A DNA stretch of 64,000 nucleotides, taken from assembly GCF_017104715.1 (NCBI RefSeq), contig NZ_JAAGPI010000044.1, positions 1 through 64,000 on the forward strand. Direction: 5' to 3'. Under the pieces are notes generated by a model. It did no database searches, was not told the DNA's origin, and saw only the letters and a program-made list of their open reading frames with translations. A program made the translations under genes and the position numbers. The first letter of the stretch is position 1. Each line of letters begins with the position of its first letter. Origin of the DNA: Burkholderia sp. Ac-20365. GTDB lineage: Bacteria; Pseudomonadota; Gammaproteobacteria; Burkholderiales; Burkholderiaceae. Below are positions 8,722 to 18,314 of this stretch, one piece after another.

Positions 8722-9819
8722 ATGAAGGTTCCAACCTGGGAAAATCCCGTCGGCACCGACGGCTTCGAGTTCATCGAATACACCGCGCCGGACCCCGTCG
8801 CGCTCGGCAAGCTGTTCGAGCAGATGGGTTTCACGGCGATCGCGAAGCATCGTCACAAGGACGTGACGCTGTACCGTCAGGGTGAGATCAACTTCATCGT
8901 CAACGGCGAACCGGATTCGTTCGCGCAGCGCTTCGCCCGACTGCACGGCCCGTCGATCTGCGCAATCGCGTTTCGCGTGCAGGACGCGGCGAAGGCCTAC
9001 AAGCGCGCACTCGACCTCGGCGCGTGGGGCTTCGACAACAAGACGGGCCCGATGGAACTGAATATCCCGGCCATCAAGGGAATCGGCGATTCGCTGATTT
9101 ACTTCGTCGACCGCTGGCGCGGCAAGAACGGCGCAACGCCGAACAGCATCGGCGATATCAGCATCTATGACGTCGATTTCGAACCGATTCCGGGCGCAAA
9201 TCCGAATCCCGTCGGTCACGGCCTCACCTATATCGATCACCTGACGCACAACGTCCATCGCGGACGCATGCAGGAGTGGGCCGAGTTCTACGAGCGCCTC
9301 TTCAACTTCCGTGAAGTGCGTTATTTCGATATCGAAGGCAAGGTGACGGGCGTGAAATCGAAGGCGATGACGTCGCCGTGCGGCAAGATCCGCATTCCGA
9401 TCAACGAAGAAGGTTCGGAAACGGCAGGACAAATCCAGGAATATCTCGACGCGTACCGCGGCGAAGGCATCCAGCACATCGCGCTCGGATCAGACGATAT
9501 CTACCGGACCGTCGATGGCCTTCGCGCGTCGAACATCTCGCTGCTCGACACGATCGACACGTACTACGAACTCGTCGATCGCCGCGTGCCGAACCACGGC
9601 GAGCCGCTGGACGAACTGCGCAAGCGCAAGATCCTGATCGACGGTGAGCATGACGATCTGCTGCTGCAGATCTTCACCGAAAACCAGATCGGACCGATCT
9701 TCTTCGAGATCATCCAGCGCAAGGGCAATCAGGGCTTCGGTGAGGGCAACTTCAAGGCGCTGTTCGAATCGATCGAACTGGATCAGATTCGACGCGGTGT
9801 CGTGCAAGACAAGGCCTAA
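8722..9819 (+). CDS. hppD: 4-hydroxyphenylpyruvate dioxygenase
   Basis: A 365-residue HPPD, which converts 4-hydroxyphenylpyruvate plus O2 to homogentisate in tyrosine breakdown. The two vicinal-oxygen-chelate domains are present. The Fe(II) ligands can be read as His173 (IDHLTHNV), His252 (IQHIALG) and Glu329 (FFEIIQRKG). A ribosome-binding site (TGAGGAGA) lies 7 nt before the ATG. It is divergent from the Lrp gene and ends in a strong terminator. No fumarylacetoacetate or homogentisate genes are nearby. Confidence 0.95.
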   Translation: MKVPTWENPVGTDGFEFIEYTAPDPVALGKLFEQMGFTAIAKHRHKDVTLYRQGEINFIVNGEPDSFAQRFARLHGPSICAIAFRVQDAAKAYKRALDLGAWGFDNKTGPMELNIPAIKGIGDSLIYFVDRWRGKNGATPNSIGDISIYDVDFEPIPGANPNPVGHGLTYIDHLTHNVHRGRMQEWAEFYERLFNFREVRYFDIEGKVTGVKSKAMTSPCGKIRIPINEEGSETAGQIQEYLDAYRGEGIQHIALGSDDIYRTVDGLRASNISLLDTIDTYYELVDRRVPNHGEPLDELRKRKILIDGEHDDLLLQIFTENQIGPIFFEIIQRKGNQGFGEGNFKALFESIELDQIRRGVVQDKA

Positions 9820-9849
9820 AGCGCTTTTCGAACGCTAGAGGCAATAAGA

Positions 9850-9885
9850 AAAGGCGAGGAATCTTCCGATTCCTCGCCTTTGTGT
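9850..9885 (+). terminator. Terminator after hppD
   Basis: A 14-bp stem, AAAGGCGAGGAATC (9850-9863) with GATTCCTCGCCTTT (9868-9881), and a TTCC loop. The run of A before and T after means it may also stop transcripts from the minus-strand small gene at 9947-10135. Confidence 0.85.
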
Positions 9886-9946
9886 TCTTGGAACCGGCCC
9901 AGCCGATTCTCACCTATACACGAGGCGGATCATCCGCCCGAGCGCG

Positions 9947-10135
9947 TTAGCCACGCTGCTCCGTGTCGTCTTCGGATTTACGACGCTGGTCCACGGCGAC
10001 CGTCGTCGCGGCGACCTGCGTAGTGCGTGTGACGGCATTCGCGAGCGCATTGGCGCTATTCGGGCGCATCGGCGCGCTCATCGCGAAAAATGCTGCCGAG
10101 ACCATCAGGAAGGTCTGGATGTGTTTCGTGTTCAT
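9947..10135 (-). CDS. Small exported protein of unknown function
   Basis: A 62-residue protein starting MNTKHIQTFLMVSAAFFAMS, which reads as a signal peptide with cleavage likely around residues 20-30. A short polar, alanine/threonine-rich tail follows (RRKSEDDTEQRG). The ATG at 10135 is preceded by AGGAG at a good distance; a longer reading with no such site is rejected. No family is recognised. Small secreted proteins of this style are common in Burkholderia. Confidence 0.5.
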   Translation of the reverse strand: MNTKHIQTFLMVSAAFFAMSAPMRPNSANALANAVTRTTQVAATTVAVDQRRKSEDDTEQRG

Positions 10136-10480
10136 GCGTACTCCTTTTTCGACTGCACAGCGAAGCTCCACTGCATGTGGAACGTTGCGATTCGTGCAAG
10201 TGGGGAGTTTAGACCGACATTTCAAGAGCAGTTCCTCCCGTTGCATGCGCTTACACCTCGTAACAGCGACACACGAAAAAGTTCACGCAAGGTCATACGG
10301 ATGACACTTTCCACCGTGATCCATCCCGCATTGTGGTGTTTTCAGCGATAGGCGGCGGGTTTTTACCAGTGCTACCATCGAAAAAAAGCCGTCAACATGG
10401 CGACCCCGGCCGAAGCATTCACAAGATGCCGAGGCCAAGCAGGTTTTGGTGATCCCAAACTGGGTGGAGGAGTACACATA
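10136..10480. other. Intergenic region upstream of the oxidoreductase
   Basis: About 345 bp between the small exported gene and the indolepyruvate oxidoreductase. It should hold both divergent promoters. No strong hexamers, palindrome or riboswitch fold could be identified. A ribosome-binding site (GGTGGAGGAG) precedes the ATG at 10481. Confidence 0.5.
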
Positions 10481-13400
10481 ATGAATGCCCCGCTAGACGC
10501 CGGTCAGCGAGCCTCGCTCGAAGCCGCGCTGACGTCCGTCACGCTCGACGACAAATACACGCTCGAACGCGGCCGCGCGTACATGAGCGGCATCCAGGCG
10601 CTGGTCCGCCTGCCGATGCTGCAACAGGAACGCGACCGGGCCGCCGGGCTCAATACAGCCGGGTTCATCTCGGGCTATCGCGGATCGCCGCTCGGCGGTC
10701 TCGACCTGTCGCTGTGGAAGGCGAAAAAGCATCTCGCCGCGCACCAGGTCGTGTTCCAGCCAGGCGTCAACGAAGACCTCGCCGCCACCGCCGTGTGGGG
10801 GTCGCAGCAGGTCAATCTGTATCCCAGCGCCAGATACGACGGCGTGTTCTCGATGTGGTACGGCAAAGGCCCGGGCGTCGACCGCTCGGGCGACGTGTTC
10901 AAGCACGGCAATTCGGCCGGTTCGTCGCGGCATGGCGGCGTCCTCGTGCTGGCCGGCGACGACCACGCCGCGAAATCGTCGACGCTCGCGCACCAGTCCG
11001 AGCACCTGTTCAAGGCGTGCGGCCTGCCCGTGCTGTTTCCGTCGAACGTGCAGGAATATCTCGATTTCGGCCTGCACGGCTGGGCGATGTCCCGCTACTC
11101 CGGCCTGTGGGTCGCGATGAAGTGCGTGACCGACGTGGTCGAATCGTCGGCTTCCGTCGATATCGATCCGCACCGCACGCAAATCATCCTGCCGACCGAC
11201 TTCGCGATGCCCGAAGGCGGGCTGAACATCCGCTGGCCCGACCCGCCGCTCGTGCAGGAAGCGCGTCTGCTCGACTACAAGTGGTACGCCGCGCTCGCCT
11301 ATGTGCGCGCGAACAAGCTCGATCGCATCGAGATCGATTCGCCTCACGCGCGCTTTGGGATCATGACGGGCGGCAAGGCGTATCTCGACGTGCGCCAGGC
11401 GCTCACCGACCTCGGTCTCGACGACGAAACCTGCTCGCGCATCGGCATCCGTCTATATAAGGTTGGCTGCGTGTGGCCGCTCGAAGCGCAAGGCGCGCAA
11501 GCCTTCGCGCGCGGGCTCGAAGAAATTCTGGTGGTCGAAGAAAAGCGCCAGATTCTCGAATACGCGATCAAGGAAGAGTTGTACAACTGGCCCGACGCGC
11601 AGCGCCCGCGCGTGTTCGGCAAGTTCGACGAGAAGGACGGTGCAGGCGGCGAATGGTCGGTGCCGATGGGCAACTGGCTGCTGCCCGCGCACTATGAACT
11701 GTCGCCCGCGCTGATCGCGAAAGCGATCGCGACGCGGCTCGACAAATTCGATCTGCCGTCCGACGTGCGCGCCCGCATCGCCGCGCGCATTGCGGTGATC
11801 GAAGCGAAGGAAAAGGCGCTCGCACGCCCGCGCGTTCAGGTTGAGCGCAAACCGTGGTTCTGCTCAGGCTGTCCGCACAATACATCGACGAACGTGCCGG
11901 AAGGTTCGCGCGCGATGGCGGGCATCGGCTGCCACTACATGACCGTGTGGATGGACCGCAGCACCAGCACCTTCAGCCAGATGGGCGGCGAAGGCGTCGC
12001 GTGGGTCGGCCAGGCGCCGTTCACGAACGATAAGCACGTGTTCGCCAATCTCGGCGACGGCACTTACTTCCACTCCGGGCTGCTCGCGATCCGCGCGGCG
12101 ATCGCATCGAAAGCGAACATCACGTACAAGATTCTGTACAACGATGCCGTCGCGATGACGGGCGGCCAGCCTGTCGACGGCGTGCTGACCGTGCCGCAGA
12201 TCACGCATCAGCTCGCGGCCGAAGGCGCGAAGAAAATCGTGATCGTCACGGATGAGCCGGAGAAGTACAACGCGAACGTCGGTCTTGCGCCGGGCATCGA
12301 CATCCATCATCGCGACAAGCTCGACGACGTGCAGCGCGAACTGCGCGAAATCGAAGGCACGACGATCCTGATCTACGACCAGACCTGTGCGACCGAGAAA
12401 CGCCGCCGCCGCAAACGCGGTGCGTATCCCGATCCGGCCAAGCGAGTCGTCATCAACGAAGCGGTCTGCGAAGGTTGCGGCGACTGCTCGGTGCAGTCGA
12501 ATTGCCTCTCCGTCGAGCCGCTCGAAACCGAGTACGGCACGAAGCGGCAGATCAACCAGTCGACCTGCAACAAGGACTATTCGTGTCTGAAGGGCTTCTG
12601 CCCGAGCTTCGTCACGGTTGAAGGCGGACAGTTGCGCAAGCCGAAGGCGTCCGGTGTCGCGAGCGACGCGATGCCGCCCGTTCCCGATCCGGAAGTACCG
12701 GCGATCGCCAAGCCGTATGGCGTGCTGGTCACGGGCGTCGGCGGCACGGGTGTGGTGACGATCGGCGCGCTGCTCGGTATGGCCGCGCACCTCGAGAGCA
12801 AGGGCGTGACCGTGCTCGACGTGACGGGTCTCGCGCAAAAAGGCGGCGCCGTGATGAGCCACGTGCAGATCGCGAACCAGCCCGCTGACATTCACGCGAC
12901 GCGCATCGCGATGGGCGAAGCGAGTCTCGTGATCGGCTGCGATTCACTCGTGACGGCAAGCGACGAATGCGTGTCGCGGATGCAGGCCGGTCAGACGCAC
13001 GTCGTGCTGAACAGCGCGCCGACACCGACTGCCGAGTTCATCAAGAACCCGAACTGGCGCTTCCCCGGCGCAAGCGCCGATGCCGATGTGCGCGCCGCCG
13101 CGGGCGACGAGTGTGTCGCGGCTGTCGACGCTAATCACTTCGCGGTCGCGCTGCTCGGCGACGCGATCTACACGAACCCGTTCGTGCTCGGCTACGCGTG
13201 GCAAAAGGGCTGGCTGCCGCTCACGCATGAATCGCTGACTCGCGCGATCGAACTCAACGCGGTGCAGGTCGAGAAGAATCGCGCGGCGTTCGAATGGGGC
13301 CGTCGCGCGGCGCACGATCTGGCTGCCGTGCGCAAGCTCGCGCAAATGCAGGATCGTATTGACGACGGCAACACGGCGAATGCCGCGGGCGGCAAGATCG

Positions 13401-14086
13401 TTTCGCTGCATACGCCGAAGGCGCTCGATACGCTGATCGACAAACGCGCCCAGTATCTCGCCGCGTATCAGAACGACGCGTACGCGACGCGCTATCGCAA
13501 GCTTGTTGAAGAAGTGCGCGCCGCCGAATCGAAGCTCGATTCCGTCGATGCCCAGATGCTCCTGACGGAAGCCGTCGCGAAGAATCTCCACAAGCTGATG
13601 GCGTACAAGGACGAGTACGAAGTGGCGCGGCTTTATTCGGATCCGGCGTTCGTCGAGAAGCTGAAGGCGAATTTCGAGGGCGACTGGAAGCTCAAGTTCC
13701 ACCTCGCGCCGCCCGCTACGTCGGCGAAGGACGCGCACGGGCATCTGGTGAAGAAACAATACGGCCCGTGGATGCTCAAGGCCATGCACGTGCTCGCGAA
13801 GATGAAGTTCCTGCGCGGCACCCCGCTCGATGTGTTCGGCAACACGGAAGAACGTCGCACCGAACGCGCGTTGATCGTCGAGTATGAAGGGCTGGTGCGT
13901 GAGCTGATCGGCGGATTGACGGCTGAGAAGCGCGCGCTTGCCGTCGAACTTGCCAATCTTCCGGATGGCGTTCGCGGTTACGGTCATATCAAGGAGAACA
14001 ACCTGAAAGCCGTGCGGGCGAAGTGGGCCGCGTTGCTGGCGAAGTGGCGCGCGCCGTCGGGTGGCGTCGAGCGGCACGTGGCGTAA
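10481..14086 (+). CDS. Fused indolepyruvate (arylpyruvate) ferredoxin oxidoreductase
   Basis: A 1201-residue single-chain IorA-IorB-type enzyme that oxidatively decarboxylates arylpyruvates (indolepyruvate, phenylpyruvate) to arylacetyl-CoA. Seen in order: a pyruvate-oxidoreductase alpha-like domain (FISGYRGSPLGGLDLSLW), a TPP domain with CSGCPHNTSTNVPEGS and GDGTYFHSGLLAIRAA, 4Fe-4S cysteine clusters (CEGCGDCSVQSNC; CNKDYSCLKGFC), and the gamma-type domain (GVGGTGVVTIGALLG). The ATG at 10481 is chosen over one at 10397 because of the strong GGAGGAG site. In this neighbourhood it could supply phenylacetyl-CoA to the PaaABCE epoxidase. The electron acceptor is unknown. Confidence 0.88.
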   Translation: MNAPLDAGQRASLEAALTSVTLDDKYTLERGRAYMSGIQALVRLPMLQQERDRAAGLNTAGFISGYRGSPLGGLDLSLWKAKKHLAAHQVVFQPGVNEDLAATAVWGSQQVNLYPSARYDGVFSMWYGKGPGVDRSGDVFKHGNSAGSSRHGGVLVLAGDDHAAKSSTLAHQSEHLFKACGLPVLFPSNVQEYLDFGLHGWAMSRYSGLWVAMKCVTDVVESSASVDIDPHRTQIILPTDFAMPEGGLNIRWPDPPLVQEARLLDYKWYAALAYVRANKLDRIEIDSPHARFGIMTGGKAYLDVRQALTDLGLDDETCSRIGIRLYKVGCVWPLEAQGAQAFARGLEEILVVEEKRQILEYAIKEELYNWPDAQRPRVFGKFDEKDGAGGEWSVPMGNWLLPAHYELSPALIAKAIATRLDKFDLPSDVRARIAARIAVIEAKEKALARPRVQVERKPWFCSGCPHNTSTNVPEGSRAMAGIGCHYMTVWMDRSTSTFSQMGGEGVAWVGQAPFTNDKHVFANLGDGTYFHSGLLAIRAAIASKANITYKILYNDAVAMTGGQPVDGVLTVPQITHQLAAEGAKKIVIVTDEPEKYNANVGLAPGIDIHHRDKLDDVQRELREIEGTTILIYDQTCATEKRRRRKRGAYPDPAKRVVINEAVCEGCGDCSVQSNCLSVEPLETEYGTKRQINQSTCNKDYSCLKGFCPSFVTVEGGQLRKPKASGVASDAMPPVPDPEVPAIAKPYGVLVTGVGGTGVVTIGALLGMAAHLESKGVTVLDVTGLAQKGGAVMSHVQIANQPADIHATRIAMGEASLVIGCDSLVTASDECVSRMQAGQTHVVLNSAPTPTAEFIKNPNWRFPGASADADVRAAAGDECVAAVDANHFAVALLGDAIYTNPFVLGYAWQKGWLPLTHESLTRAIELNAVQVEKNRAAFEWGRRAAHDLAAVRKLAQMQDRIDDGNTANAAGGKIVSLHTPKALDTLIDKRAQYLAAYQNDAYATRYRKLVEEVRAAESKLDSVDAQMLLTEAVAKNLHKLMAYKDEYEVARLYSDPAFVEKLKANFEGDWKLKFHLAPPATSAKDAHGHLVKKQYGPWMLKAMHVLAKMKFLRGTPLDVFGNTEERRTERALIVEYEGLVRELIGGLTAEKRALAVELANLPDGVRGYGHIKENNLKAVRAKWAALLAKWRAPSGGVERHVA

Positions 14087-14113
14087 CGCTGCTTTCTCAG
14101 GCACCTCGGCAAC

Positions 14114-14142
14114 AAAAAGGGCACCTTGCGGTGCCCTTTTTT
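14114..14142. terminator. Bidirectional terminator between convergent genes
   Basis: The perfect stem AAAAAGGGCACC (14114-14125) with GGTGCCCTTTTT (14130-14141), loop TTGC. T-runs in both directions suit the convergent oxidoreductase and maeB genes on either side. Confidence 0.88.
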
Positions 14143-14163
14143 ATCGCGTCAACGACCGCCAGA

Positions 14164-16449
14164 TTACTTCACGGCGTGCCGGTTCACGTTGGCGTTCGCC
14201 GAAGCCACCGCCGTCATGTTGATGATCCGGCGCACGGTCGCAGCCGGCGTCAGGATGTGCACCGGCCTGGCCGCGCCGAGCAGGAACGGACCGACCGTCA
14301 CGCCTTCGCCGCCGATCATCTTCAGCAGGTTGTACGTGATGTTCGCCGCTTCGACGTTCGGCATGATCAACAGGTTCGCTTCGCCCGTCAGCGTCGTGCC
14401 GGGGAACGCGGCCTTGCGCACCGCTTCCGACAGCGCCGCGTCGCCGTGCATTTCGCCGTCCACTTCGAGATGCGGCGCGCGTTCGGCGATCAGCTTGCGT
14501 GCGGCAGCCATACGCGCCGAAGACGACGACGGAACGCTGCCGAAGTTCGAGTTCGACAGCAGCGCGACCTTCGGCACGATGCCGAACTTCTCGATTTCGC
14601 GCGCGGCGAGAATCGTCATGTCGGCGAGTTGCTCGGCCGTCGGCACTTCGTTCACGTAGGTGTCGCTAATGAACAGGTTGCGGCCCGGCAGCATCAGCAG
14701 GTTCATCGCGGCGAAGTTATCGACGCTTTCCGCCTTGCCCAGCACCTGTTCGACGAACTTCAGATGCTCGTGATACGTGTCGATCAGACCGCAGATCATG
14801 CCGTCCGCGTCGCCGAGGTGCACGAGAATCGCGCCGATCAGCGTGTTGAACTTGCGCATCGCGGCCTTCGCGACTTCAGGCGTGACGCCTTCGCGCGCGC
14901 CGATTTCGTGATACGCCTGCCAGCTCTTCTGATAGCGCGGATCGTCTTCCGGATTGACGATCTCGACGTCCTCACCGCACTTGAGCTTCGAGCCCATCTT
15001 CTTCAGACGCATCTCGATCACGCTCGGGCGGCCAACCAGAATCGGCTTCGCGATCTTTTCGAGCAGCACGAATTGCGCGGCGCGCAGCACGCGCTCGTCT
15101 TCACCTTCCGCGAACACGATGCGCGCCGGTTGCGCCTTCGCCGCCGCGAACACCGGGCGCATCACCATGCCCGTGCGATAGACGGTTGCGCCGAGTTGCT
15201 CGCGATACGCGTCCATGTCCTGAATCGGACGGGTGGCGACGCCAGAATCCATCGCGGCCTGCGCAACGGCCGGCGCGATCTTGATGATCAGACGCGGATC
15301 GAACGGCTTCGGAATCAGATAGTCGGGACCGAATTCGAGCGAATGGCCTTCATAAGCCTTCGCGACTTCATCGCCCTGATCGGTTTCTTCCGCGAGTTCG
15401 GCGATTGCGCGCACGCACGCGAGCTTCATTTCTTCCGTGATCGTCGTCGCGCCGACGTCCAGCGCGCCGCGGAAGATGAACGGGAAGCACAGCACGTTGT
15501 TAACCTGGTTCGGATAGTCCGAACGGCCAGTCGCGACGATACAGTCCGGGCGAACCTTCTTCGCTTCTTCCGGACGGATTTCCGGTTCCGGGTTCGCGAG
15601 CGCGAGAATCAGCGGCTGCGTACCCATGTCCTTGACCATTTCCGGCTTCAGCACGCCTGCGCTCGAGCAGCCGAGGAACACGTCCGCGCCCTTGATCGCG
15701 TCAGCCAGCGTGCGCGCTTCCGTATTCGCCGCGTAACGCTCCTTCGACGGATCCAGATTGCCGCGCCCTTCGTAGATCACGCCCTTCGAATCGATGACGA
15801 GCACGTTCTTCTTCGACAGGCCCAGATTCACCAGCAGATCCAGACAGGCGATAGCCGCCGCGCCCGCACCCGAGCACACCAGCTTCACTTCTTCGAGCTT
15901 CTTGCCGACCACTTTCAGGCCGTTGAGAATTGCCGCCGACGCGATGATCGCCGTACCGTGCTGATCGTCGTGGAAAACGGGAATCTTCATGCGCTCGCGC
16001 AGCTTCTTCTCGATGTAGAAGCATTCGGGCGCCTTGATGTCTTCGAGGTTGATGCCGCCGAGCGTCGGCTCGAGCATCGCGATCGCTTCGACGAGCTTGT
16101 CGGGATCGGACTCGCTCAGCTCGATATCGAACACGTCGATGCCGGCGAACTTCTTGAAGAGACAGCCCTTGCCTTCCATCACCGGCTTCGCGGCGAGCGG
16201 CCCGATGTTGCCGAGGCCCAGCACGGCCGTGCCATTCGTGATCACGCCGACGAGATTGCCGCGCGACGTGTACTTCTGCGCGTCGAGCGGTTCGTCGAAG
16301 ATCGCCATACATGCGGCTGCGACACCCGGCGAATACGCCAGCGACAGGTCGAGCTGGTTCGAAAGCGGCTTGGTCGGCGTGACCGAAATCTTGCCGGGCC
16401 GGGGATTCTGGTGGTATGCGAGAGCGCTTTGCTTCAGTTGTTCGTCCAT
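14164..16449 (-). CDS. maeB: NADP-dependent malic enzyme, MaeB type
   Basis: A 761-residue malic enzyme that decarboxylates malate to pyruvate with NADP+. The N-terminal malic domain contains SLAYSPGVAAAC and KPVMEGKG. The NAD(P)-binding domain contains HDDQHGTAI and, later, VCSGAGAAAIACLDLL. From about residue 430 it carries a phosphotransacetylase-like domain (RIVFAEGEDERVLRAAQ; PNVEAANITYNLLK), which in MaeB enzymes is regulatory rather than catalytic. Full length, with no breaks. It is convergent with the oxidoreductase and shares its terminator. The role is to link the C4 and C3 pools and to make NADPH. Confidence 0.95.
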   Translation of the reverse strand: MDEQLKQSALAYHQNPRPGKISVTPTKPLSNQLDLSLAYSPGVAAACMAIFDEPLDAQKYTSRGNLVGVITNGTAVLGLGNIGPLAAKPVMEGKGCLFKKFAGIDVFDIELSESDPDKLVEAIAMLEPTLGGINLEDIKAPECFYIEKKLRERMKIPVFHDDQHGTAIIASAAILNGLKVVGKKLEEVKLVCSGAGAAAIACLDLLVNLGLSKKNVLVIDSKGVIYEGRGNLDPSKERYAANTEARTLADAIKGADVFLGCSSAGVLKPEMVKDMGTQPLILALANPEPEIRPEEAKKVRPDCIVATGRSDYPNQVNNVLCFPFIFRGALDVGATTITEEMKLACVRAIAELAEETDQGDEVAKAYEGHSLEFGPDYLIPKPFDPRLIIKIAPAVAQAAMDSGVATRPIQDMDAYREQLGATVYRTGMVMRPVFAAAKAQPARIVFAEGEDERVLRAAQFVLLEKIAKPILVGRPSVIEMRLKKMGSKLKCGEDVEIVNPEDDPRYQKSWQAYHEIGAREGVTPEVAKAAMRKFNTLIGAILVHLGDADGMICGLIDTYHEHLKFVEQVLGKAESVDNFAAMNLLMLPGRNLFISDTYVNEVPTAEQLADMTILAAREIEKFGIVPKVALLSNSNFGSVPSSSSARMAAARKLIAERAPHLEVDGEMHGDAALSEAVRKAAFPGTTLTGEANLLIMPNVEAANITYNLLKMIGGEGVTVGPFLLGAARPVHILTPAATVRRIINMTAVASANANVNRHAVK

Positions 16450-16747
16450 TTTCTAACCTGCGAGACGTTGATAATTGGGCCCCGGCTCAATGTCACGTGC
16501 TGCGCTGGCCAATGTCGACAGGATGCTCGACGGCGGCGATTCTCGCGTGCGCCGGTTGGGCGCGGCGTCAAACCTCAGCGGAAAGCGAATGGCGCTGAGC
16601 TTTTTCGGGTCGACCAGTGTACACCCCGAATGCGTCATTTCGGGACAGGTTTTGTACCGGATGGATAAGCCGGAGCCGCGCCAGTGCTTGCTGCAGCGCG
16701 ACATGAAAGCACTTCCACTGCGCGCGCTGGCGCGCGGCGACGCGGGC
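16450..16747. other. Intergenic region between maeB and the MFS gene
   Basis: About 300 bp holding the 5' leader of maeB (minus strand) and the end of the MFS gene. A small stem around TTCGGGT...ACCCCGAA near 16605-16630 is visible but is not followed by a T-run. The short reading frames here have no ribosome-binding site or family and are not called. Confidence 0.45.
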
Positions 16748-17980
16748 TTATTCGAGCGCTGCGCCGCGGCGTTCCGGAATCAGAAAGAGCGTGGCGAGGA
16801 TGTCGAGGATGTAGATCGAAGCGAGCAAGCCGAGCGCCGCCGCGAACGAAAACTGGGCGGCCAGCGCGCCGACCGCGACGGGCCCAAACCCGCCAACCGC
16901 ACGACCGATGTTGAACAACACGTTTTGCGCAGTAGCGCGGGCATCGGTCGGATACAGCTCAGAGATCAGCGCGCCGTAGCCGCCAATCATCCCGTTCACG
17001 AACATGCCCATCACCGCGCCGCCGATCAGCAGCGCGTACGGCGTGCTCAATTGCGAGTAGACGTACACCATCACGACCGCGCCCGCCTGATAGAACAGGA
17101 ATGCAGGCTTGCGGCCGAAGCGGTCAGCGGCGACGCCGAACAGCCAGATTCCTGCAGCCATGCCGAGCACGGTAACGGCCGTCCACAGACCGGAGCGCGT
17201 CAGCGAGTAGCCGAACGTTTTCGACAGATACGTGGGCAACCAGATCATCAGGCCGTAGTAGCCGAAGTTCTGCACCGAGCAAAGGATCGCGACGCCGATG
17301 CTCGCGCGCGTTGTGCGTGAATCGGCGACGAGCAGTTTCAGCGGCGGCTTGCGCATGCCGCGCGCGACGCGTTCAGTGAAGAGCGCGGGTTCCTCGACGC
17401 GCCGTCGCACGAAAAACGACGCGATGGCCGGCAGCAGCCCGATCGCGAACATTCCGCGCCAGCCGATCATGGGCAGCAGCAAAGGCGTGAGCAGCGCTGC
17501 CGCCAGCACGCCCAGTTGCCAGCCGAGCCCGACATATGACGACGCCCGTGCCCGCAATGCCGCCGGCCACGCCTCGGCGACCAGCGCCATGCCAATGCCG
17601 AACTCGCCGCCAAGACCAATGCCCGCGATGGTCCGGTATACGAGCAGATCGCCGTAGCCTTGCGCCAGCGCGCACAGCCCGGTGAAGACGGCGAAGATCA
17701 GAATGGTCCACGTGAGCATGCGCACACGGCCGAAATAGTCGCTCAACACGCCGAAAATCAGCCCGCCCGCGACCGCGCCGACCAGTGTCCACGTCACCAG
17801 CGACCCGGCTTGCGTCGATGAAAGGTGCAGATCAGCGGCGATGGCAGGCAGCATGAAGCCGAGAATCAGCAGGTCGAAACCGTCCATCGCGTAGCCGAGC
17901 ACCGACGCGATCAGCGCCCGGGCGGCATAGCCGGGGCGCGCGTCCTGCGCGGTCTGGGTTGGAGAAGGAGCGATATTCAT
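16748..17980 (-). CDS. MFS transporter, aromatic acid:H+ symporter type
   Basis: A 410-residue inner-membrane MFS carrier with about 12 hydrophobic segments. The first membrane helix carries GYAMDGFDLLILGFMLP, whose DGFD motif is typical of the AAHS group that imports aromatic acids, and the loop between helices 2 and 3 reads LSDYFGRVRML. The ATG at 17980 (MNIAPSP) is chosen over a TTG 9 nt upstream. The nearby aromatic catabolism genes make an aromatic acid a plausible substrate. Sialate/citrate-type substrates cannot be excluded. Confidence 0.82.
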   Translation of the reverse strand: MNIAPSPTQTAQDARPGYAARALIASVLGYAMDGFDLLILGFMLPAIAADLHLSSTQAGSLVTWTLVGAVAGGLIFGVLSDYFGRVRMLTWTILIFAVFTGLCALAQGYGDLLVYRTIAGIGLGGEFGIGMALVAEAWPAALRARASSYVGLGWQLGVLAAALLTPLLLPMIGWRGMFAIGLLPAIASFFVRRRVEEPALFTERVARGMRKPPLKLLVADSRTTRASIGVAILCSVQNFGYYGLMIWLPTYLSKTFGYSLTRSGLWTAVTVLGMAAGIWLFGVAADRFGRKPAFLFYQAGAVVMVYVYSQLSTPYALLIGGAVMGMFVNGMIGGYGALISELYPTDARATAQNVLFNIGRAVGGFGPVAVGALAAQFSFAAALGLLASIYILDILATLFLIPERRGAALE

Positions 17981-18314
17981 GAGCGGCAACCTGATGCAAA
18001 CGGGAACCGGAGGCGGTCCAGCCGCCTTCGGAAGGAAATCTGGCGTGAGTGTAAAGGCGCCAGATTGGCGTCACAACCTGGCCAGAATGCATAAGCCAAA
18101 CGCACACCCGGCAGTTGCGCCTACCCTGATTCGCCGCCCGGCGCCCTGGGAACAGTCCGAATCGGGTAAAATATCGGGCTACGCGCGCAGCAAATCCGGA
18201 CTGTTTCTCGACTCGTCCGGCATGTTTCGCCCATCAGGGCGCGAAACGTTACGACTGCTGCGCCATCGGGCCGCGCGCCCGCCCTCCTAGCTCACCACAC
18301 CGAAGGATTCGCCC
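17981..18314. other. Divergent regulatory region, MFS / pyrE
   Basis: About 330 bp between divergent genes. A -10-like TAAAAT (18168-18173) points toward pyrE, but no good -35 lies 17 bp before it. Nothing else was recognised. The spacing leaves about 140 nt of leader for pyrE; no attenuator-like hairpin with a T-run was seen. Confidence 0.4.

Noticed and set aside
14023..16668. 881-residue plus-strand frame opposite maeB
   Set aside because: Antisense shadow rich in Arg/His; maeB on the other strand has full-length family motifs.
16453..16704. Short minus-strand frame upstream of maeB
   Set aside because: No start signal, no recognisable domain, and overlaps the maeB leader.
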